Below are positions 7,625 to 11,021 of a stretch of 11,021 nucleotides of DNA, one piece after another. Origin of the DNA: Desulfobacteraceae bacterium (GTDB lineage: Bacteria > Desulfobacterota > Desulfobacteria > Desulfobacterales > ETH-SRB1); the NCBI GenBank assembly GCA_030638305.1, contig DAOWEW010000187.1, forward strand, positions 1 through 11,021. The letters run 5' to 3'. Position 1 is the first letter of the stretch; every line of letters begins with the position of its first letter. The position numbers and the translations under genes are program-made. The notes beneath the pieces were generated by a model that did not search any database, was not told the DNA's origin, and saw only the letters and a program-made list of their open reading frames with translations.

Positions 7625-8110
7625 ATGGAGATAAAAAAGTGGGACAGTCCACCGGAAATGCAGATCGACCCTGAAAAAATTTACCTTGCGGTCATGGAAA
7701 CTGACAAGGGAAACATGGAACTTGAGCTTTATCCCGAACATGCGCCCAAAACGGTTAACAATTTTGTTTTCCTCGCGAAAGAAGGTTTCTATGATGGTAT
7801 ATCGTTTCACCGGGTAATCAGCGATTTTATGATCCAGGGCGGGGATCCGACAGGTACCGGACAGGGAGGCCCGGGATATCAGTTTGAAGACGAGGTAAAA
7901 GGAAATCCGCTAAAGCACGAGACATGTGTAATCTCAATGGCAAACGCCGGGCCAAACACGAATGGAAGCCAATTCTTCATCACGCATTCGCCGCAGCCGC
8001 ACCTGAATGGAAACCATACTGTGTTTGGAAAGGTAATTGCAGGACAGAAAATCGTAAACGCAATTCGCCAGAATGATCGGATAGTCAAAGTGGAGGTTAA
8101 AGAAATCTAA
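7625..8110 (+). CDS. Cyclophilin-type peptidyl-prolyl cis-trans isomerase
   Basis: A single-domain cyclophilin of 161 residues without a signal peptide, so it is cytoplasmic. It speeds cis-trans isomerisation of proline peptide bonds and assists folding. Active-site residues are visible by comparison with human CypA: Arg63 in FHRVI, Phe68, Met69 and Gln71 in FMIQGGDP, Gln116 and Phe118 in GSQFFIT, and His131 in NGNHTVFG. The CypA tryptophan needed for tight cyclosporin binding is replaced by His126 (PQPHLNGNH), as is common in bacteria, so low cyclosporin sensitivity is expected. A 20-residue N-terminal extension ([15 protein letters not shown]) precedes the first strand. AAGGA upstream supports the start. 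It stands alone, reading away from the metal locus, and looks like a housekeeping gene. Confidence 0.95.
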   Translation: MEIKKWDSPPEMQIDPEKIYLAVMETDKGNMELELYPEHAPKTVNNFVFLAKEGFYDGISFHRVISDFMIQGGDPTGTGQGGPGYQFEDEVKGNPLKHETCVISMANAGPNTNGSQFFITHSPQPHLNGNHTVFGKVIAGQKIVNAIRQNDRIVKVEVKEI

Positions 8111-8214
8111 GGTCAAATTACCACTGCCTCCCCCAAATCAGTCTAATAAAAAAACTAAGGAACGTGGACGAATTAACTTTCGCAAGTAGGCGCAGATAAA
8201 CACGGTTATCCATA

Positions 8215-8253
8215 GGCAATGGGCACGACAGACACGATGTCGCGCCCATTGCC
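8215..8253. other. Strong 39-base compound hairpin
   Basis: GGCAATGGGC (8215-8224) pairs perfectly with GCCCATTGCC (8244-8253). After a one-by-one mismatch, CGACA (8226-8230) pairs with TGTCG (8238-8242) around a seven-base loop. This is 15 paired positions in 39 bases, far beyond chance. No T-tract follows on either strand, so it is not a classic terminator. It may be a REP-like repeat, an RNA processing site or a protein target. Confidence 0.6.
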
Positions 8254-8308
8254 CTTTGGAACAGGCTGAATAAGTTGTAACCAAACCCGACATTCTCATT
8301 TCCGCCCA

Positions 8309-8338
8309 AGGGAATTTCGGGCAAATTCCTTTCCTTTA
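8309..8338 (+). terminator. Terminator-like hairpin after the cyclophilin
   Basis: GGAATTT (8311-8317) and AAATTCC (8323-8329) form a perfect seven-base stem around CGGGC, extendable by AA/TT with one bulged G. The plus-strand sequence after it is TTTCCTTT, a pyrimidine-rich but interrupted tract. It may end cyclophilin transcription ahead of the ATPase. Confidence 0.4.
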
Positions 8339-8357
8339 TGATGATTGATCGCACAAC

Positions 8358-8418
8358 ATACCTGTCTTTTCTGATAAGTTATCTCATAATATACTTGACT
8401 TTTCTGACTTATGAGATA
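8358..8418 (+). promoter_or_regulatory. Duplicated and inverted operator-like repeats upstream of the ATPase
   Basis: The segment ATAC(C/T)TG(T/A)CTTTTCTGA occurs twice, at 8358-8374 and 8391-8407 (15 of 17 identical, 33 bases apart). Overlapping these, TATCTCATAA (8380-8389) is inverted as TTATGAGATA (8409-8418), a perfect ten-base match 19 bases apart. The second unit contains TTGACT, a -35-like hexamer. The array ends 11 bases before the ATPase ATG, and no clear ribosome site is present, so bound protein or RNA structure could control both transcription and translation. Confidence 0.5.
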
Positions 8419-8429
8419 TCTTCTCGTTT

Positions 8430-9770
8430 ATGAAACGAACAATTGACCAGATTCTAAAACAATGGAAAGGCAGCCGCGTCAGGCAGCCACTTCTAATAAG
8501 AGGTGCGCGGCAAGTTGGAAAGACTTATTCCGTAACTGAATTCGGCAGAACGGCATTTGAAAATACTGTTTCTGTGAATTTTGAAGAACAGCCGGAATTG
8601 AGCCGTTGTTTTTCGGACTTTGATACCAGGGGAATTATTGATCGACTATCCATTCTGACACGCAATACAATCAGCCCGGGACGCACGTTATTATTTCTGG
8701 ATGAAATCCAGGAATGCCCGAGAGCAATTACTTCTTTGCGATATTTCCTTGAGAAAATGCCGGAACTTCATATTATCGGCGCTGGATCGTTGATTGAGTT
8801 TGTGCTGCGCGCTGAGGACTTTCGTATGCCTGTAGGCCGTGTGCAAAGCGTATATATGTATCCCATGTCATTCGTAGAATTCCTGATAGCAATGGGCGAA
8901 GAGAGATTATCAGACTATATCCATACTGTTGATTTACAAACTGAAGTGGAGCAGGTTTTTGCAACCAGGCTTGAACAGCTATTAAGACAATACCTGTTAG
9001 TCGGCGGAATGCCCAGAGTTGTTAATGCCTTTAAAAATAAGGTTTTGATGGAAGAATTACAGAGACTGCAATCCGGGCTTATTCGGACTTATACAGATGA
9101 TTTTGCCAAGTATGCATCGACCGCAAAACATAAATATTTGAAAGAAGTGTATTCCAGTGCGCCACAAATGATTTGTCGGCGTTACAAGTATTCACATGTA
9201 AATCCAGGCATCGAAGCTAAATTCCTGAAGGAGGCGCTTGGGTTGCTATACGATGCGCGATGCCTGTCTAAAATATGCCACACATCCGGTGCGGGAGTAC
9301 CTTTTTTGGCAACTGCCAATGAACGTAAATTCAAAATAGCGTTTCTTGATGTCGGTCTTATGCAAAATGCTCTTGGCGTGCAGGACTCTATTATTCTTGA
9401 TAACTCAATTATGCAAATCAATGCAGGCAGTGTTGCAGAACAGTATGTTGCTCAAGAGTTGCTTGCCTGTACGGATCCTTACTCTGACAAAAAATTACAT
9501 TTTTGGGTAAGGGAAGCCCGAGGGAGCAATGCTGAAGTTGATTTTCTAATAGAAATCGAAGGCATGCCGATACCGGTAGAAGTAAAGGCCGGCGCAAGGG
9601 GTTCATTGAAGAGCATGAGGCTTTTTCTTAAAGAATATCCCAAAACACTGCTTGGTGTCCGATATTCAATGCACGAGCTGTCATATTTTGATCAAATACT
9701 TTCTATTCCACTATACATGATTAGTCAGACACAACGCCTGGTTCGGAGCCTGTTTGGGAAAGTTATTTAG
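8430..9770 (+). CDS. AAA+ ATPase with C-terminal DUF4143 domain
   Basis: The 446-residue protein belongs to the AAA_14/DUF4143 group. The N-terminal ATPase has Walker A GARQVGKT (25-32), Walker B LLFLDE (87-92), a sensor-1-like strand IIGAGS (115-120), and the family segment GRVQSVYMYPMSFVEF (136-151). The C-terminal domain includes GSVAEQYV (333-340), REARGSNAEVDFLI (361-374) and PVEVKAG (382-388). Glu337, Asp371, Glu384 and Lys386 are arranged like a PD-(D/E)XK nuclease fold, though activity is uncertain. The biological role of the family is unsettled; it is common, patchily distributed and often found near mobile DNA. No Shine-Dalgarno sequence is visible before the ATG. The last four codons (GKVI) and the stop lie within a 30-base repeat, and the 3' end overlaps the convergent cyclase by eight bases. 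Confidence 0.92.
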   Translation: MKRTIDQILKQWKGSRVRQPLLIRGARQVGKTYSVTEFGRTAFENTVSVNFEEQPELSRCFSDFDTRGIIDRLSILTRNTISPGRTLLFLDEIQECPRAITSLRYFLEKMPELHIIGAGSLIEFVLRAEDFRMPVGRVQSVYMYPMSFVEFLIAMGEERLSDYIHTVDLQTEVEQVFATRLEQLLRQYLLVGGMPRVVNAFKNKVLMEELQRLQSGLIRTYTDDFAKYASTAKHKYLKEVYSSAPQMICRRYKYSHVNPGIEAKFLKEALGLLYDARCLSKICHTSGAGVPFLATANERKFKIAFLDVGLMQNALGVQDSIILDNSIMQINAGSVAEQYVAQELLACTDPYSDKKLHFWVREARGSNAEVDFLIEIEGMPIPVEVKAGARGSLKSMRLFLKEYPKTLLGVRYSMHELSYFDQILSIPLYMISQTQRLVRSLFGKVI

Positions 9771-9784
9771 ACCTCGTTCCTAAG
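9755..9784 (+). repeat. 30-bp inverted repeat, left copy
   Basis: This copy begins TGGGAAAGTTATTTAG and ends ACCTCGTTCCTAAG. Its exact reverse complement is at 10876-10905. It supplies the last codons and stop of the ATPase on the plus strand (GKVI) and of the cyclase on the minus strand (LGTRSK). Confidence 0.9.
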
Positions 9785-10722
9785 GGTTTTTTAGATTCAT
9801 CAATGGAAAGGATTGTGATTTGATTACGCCCTTTTTGTTTTGAAAGATACATTGCCTTGTCTGCTCTTTGAACAAATGTTGATATTTTTTCACCAGGACA
9901 GTATTGTGCAACTCCTATGCTCATTGTTATGGATATGGCTTTCCCCGGTTGAGGTGAAAATTTTTCGTTTTCTATGGAGTCCTTTATCCTTTCAGCAACA
10001 GGGATAACCTCTTCGCTGCTTGTTTCAGGAAATATAACGACAAATTCCTCTCCTCCATATCTATAAGCTGTATCCATTTTTCTGAGGCAGAATTTAATGA
10101 CCTGTCCGAACCTGGCAAGAACCTTGTCGCCTTCCATATGACCGTAAGTATCATTGTAGCGTTTGAAATGATCAATATCCATAAATAAAAGCGTAAGAGG
10201 ATGTTTGTAACGTTTGAACCTGTTGACCTCTGAATCTAATTGTTCATAAAAATATCTGGAATTATAAAGTGTTGTCAGGCCATCCGTTATTGCAAGCTCC
10301 TGAAGTTTCTTCAGCATTAAGCCGCGTTCTTTTGTAATCTGCTGCTCTTTTAAAACCCTTATTACTCTAAGCAAAAGCTCTTCAAGATGTACGGGCTTGG
10401 ATATAAAATCGCTCGCACCTTTACTTATTGCGTTTTCATAAGAATAATCTCCGCTATAACCTGTTAGCACAATTACGGATGTATCATAATTATTTTTTGT
10501 TATAAGCTCAGTCAGTTCAAGCCCGTTCATTCCCTGCAGCCTTATGTCGGTTATAACGACATGAATGGTATTTGTCTTTAATATTTCAAGTGCTTTCTCC
10601 GCACTTGAAGTCTTGAATGACTTATAACCAGCCTGGCTGATAAATTCATGGATAGAATCTCTGATATCAGGCTCGTCGTCGACAATTAAAATATTGGTGT
10701 CTGCCTTTAATTGTTTAATCAT
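9763..10722 (-). CDS. Response regulator diguanylate cyclase (REC-GGDEF)
   Basis: The 319-residue cytoplasmic protein has a receiver domain (about 10-125) with the acidic pocket Asp15/Asp16, phospho-acceptor Asp59 in VVITDI, switch Thr87 and Lys109. A short coiled linker (about 122-142) follows, then a GGDEF domain (143-306). The signature is GGEEF (223-227), the metal-binding aspartates Asp182 and Asp184 lie in MDIDHFKRYND, and an intact product-inhibition I-site, RKMD (214-217), sits five residues ahead. Phosphorylation should promote dimerisation and conversion of two GTP to cyclic di-GMP. It resembles PleD/WspR-type proteins with one receiver. The start is fixed by an in-frame TAA two codons upstream, yet no Shine-Dalgarno sequence is present. 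No partner kinase lies in the window. The last six residues are encoded by the 30-base repeat, so the natural C-terminus may have been altered. Confidence 0.95.
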   Translation of the reverse strand: MIKQLKADTNILIVDDEPDIRDSIHEFISQAGYKSFKTSSAEKALEILKTNTIHVVITDIRLQGMNGLELTELITKNNYDTSVIVLTGYSGDYSYENAISKGASDFISKPVHLEELLLRVIRVLKEQQITKERGLMLKKLQELAITDGLTTLYNSRYFYEQLDSEVNRFKRYKHPLTLLFMDIDHFKRYNDTYGHMEGDKVLARFGQVIKFCLRKMDTAYRYGGEEFVVIFPETSSEEVIPVAERIKDSIENEKFSPQPGKAISITMSIGVAQYCPGEKISTFVQRADKAMYLSKQKGRNQITILSIDESKKPLGTRSK

Positions 10723-10748
10723 TATTTAAATGGTGGGGCAAAAGGTCA

Positions 10749-10831
10749 GGGTTGACACATTGAAAAATAATTTGATAAAAATGCTTTTTCTTTTTACATT
10801 ATTTAATATAGTATATTACCAGTGTCAACCC
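10749..10831. repeat. REP-like element with GGGTTGACAC / GTGTCAACCC ends
   Basis: GGGTTGACAC (10749-10758) is perfectly inverted at 10822-10831, enclosing 63 very AT-rich bases. I recall similar GGTCAGGGTTGACA ends near IS200/REP-type tyrosine transposases in related bacteria, but this is from memory. The right arm gives a minus-strand TTGACA (10828-10823) that could serve as the -35 of a cyclase promoter, with only a weak TAAATA 17 bases on. Confidence 0.6.
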
Positions 10832-10875
10832 AACTTTTATGTTTTGTAATATAGTAATAAAAGTTTCCCAAACAA

Positions 10876-10905
10876 CTTAGGAACGAGGTCTAAATAACTT
10901 TCCCA
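10876..10905 (-). repeat. 30-bp inverted repeat, right copy
   Basis: This is the exact reverse complement of 9755-9784. It is preceded by TTTCCCAAAC (10864-10873), which resembles the TTTCCCA at the other end of the repeat (10899-10905), so the local sequence looks like one and a part units of a 35-base tandem repeat. Confidence 0.9.
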
Positions 10906-10950
10906 TTTAGGCATCTCATCTTCAGGCCGCCTTTGCCCGATCTGCCCGAT

Positions 10951-11011
10951 AAAAAAATAGGCACAAAAATCTTGAAATAGCTCGCTATTCCTTCAACTTT
11001 TGTGCCTATTT
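10951..11011 (-). terminator. Long hairpin with minus-strand T-tract
   Basis: AAATAGGCACAAAA (10955-10968) is perfectly inverted at 10998-11011. The stem continues inward with AATAG-CTCG-CTATT (10976-10989) after small bulges. Read on the minus strand the hairpin is followed by seven Ts (10957-10951), the layout of an intrinsic terminator for a minus-strand gene to the right of the window. It could equally be the end of an insertion sequence. Confidence 0.5.
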
Positions 11012-11021
11012 CAAATCAGGC

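Larger units (their letters stand above)
8111..8429. other. Intergenic region between cyclophilin and ATPase
   Basis: These 319 bases hold no credible gene. In order they contain a strong compound hairpin (8215-8253), a terminator-like hairpin (8309-8331), and paired direct and inverted repeats just before the ATPase (8358-8418). A minus-strand open frame across 8118-8354 lacks recognisable features and runs through the hairpins, so I do not call it. Confidence 0.5.
10723..11021. other. Repeat-rich non-coding right edge
   Basis: No gene is supported in these 299 bases. They contain the REP-like pair, the right copy of the 30-base inverted repeat, a partial 35-base-period duplication, a TGCCCGAT direct repeat (10934-10941 and 10943-10950) and a long hairpin at the edge. 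Several kinds of repeat piled together suggest a site of repeated insertion. Confidence 0.55.

Noticed and set aside
8118..8354. Possible small minus-strand protein of 78 residues
   Set aside because: It runs through two hairpins, has no recognisable domain and no convincing ribosome site, so it is most likely a chance open frame.

Overview
The window looks like an accessory stretch of a Gram-negative, probably anaerobic bacterium. The best guess is a sulfate-reducer-like member of the Desulfobacterota (Deltaproteobacteria). The outer-membrane TonB receptor shows a Gram-negative envelope. A WtpA-type tungstate-binding protein, a cobalamin-type radical SAM protein and a periplasmic protein with one c-type haem motif fit anaerobic metabolism. 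The AT-leaning composition and the abundant palindromic repeats resemble what I remember from Desulfobacterales genomes. The taxonomic call is inference; no rRNA or tRNA is present.

Layout: (1) Bases 1-1707 (+) hold the 3' part of a TIGR03960-type radical SAM protein whose start lies left of the window. (2) Bases 1704-7175 (-) hold four co-oriented genes that look like a metal-oxyanion locus. In transcription order they are a DNA-binding regulator with a periplasmic-binding-protein-like sensor domain, the tungstate/molybdate-binding protein WtpA, a 475-bp intergenic region with a MITE-like palindrome and three TAACnGTTA-like sites, a TonB-dependent receptor, and a secreted protein with two copies of a sulfite-oxidase-fold-like domain and one CXXCH motif. 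(3) A 449-bp divergent intergenic region separates the regulator from a cytoplasmic cyclophilin (+, 7625-8110). (4) A 319-bp intergenic region with a strong compound hairpin, a terminator-like hairpin and duplicated operator-like sequences precedes an AAA+/DUF4143 ATPase (+, 8430-9770). (5) A response-regulator diguanylate cyclase (-, 9763-10722) is bracketed by a perfect 30-bp inverted repeat, one copy of which encodes the C-termini of both the ATPase and the cyclase. (6) The right edge (10723-11021) is repeat-rich, with a paired GGGTTGACAC motif and a long hairpin with a T-tract on the minus strand.

Working hypothesis: the regulator senses molybdate or tungstate (or a related ligand) and sits in an operon with wtpA. 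The TonB receptor and the duplicated haem-motif protein form a second operon that may bring the oxyanion or a metal chelate across the outer membrane and handle it in the periplasm. No WtpB permease or WtpC ATPase lies in the window, so inner-membrane transport would have to be encoded elsewhere. The combination of WtpA with a dedicated TonB receptor and an SUOX-like haem-motif protein is the best candidate here for an undescribed system.
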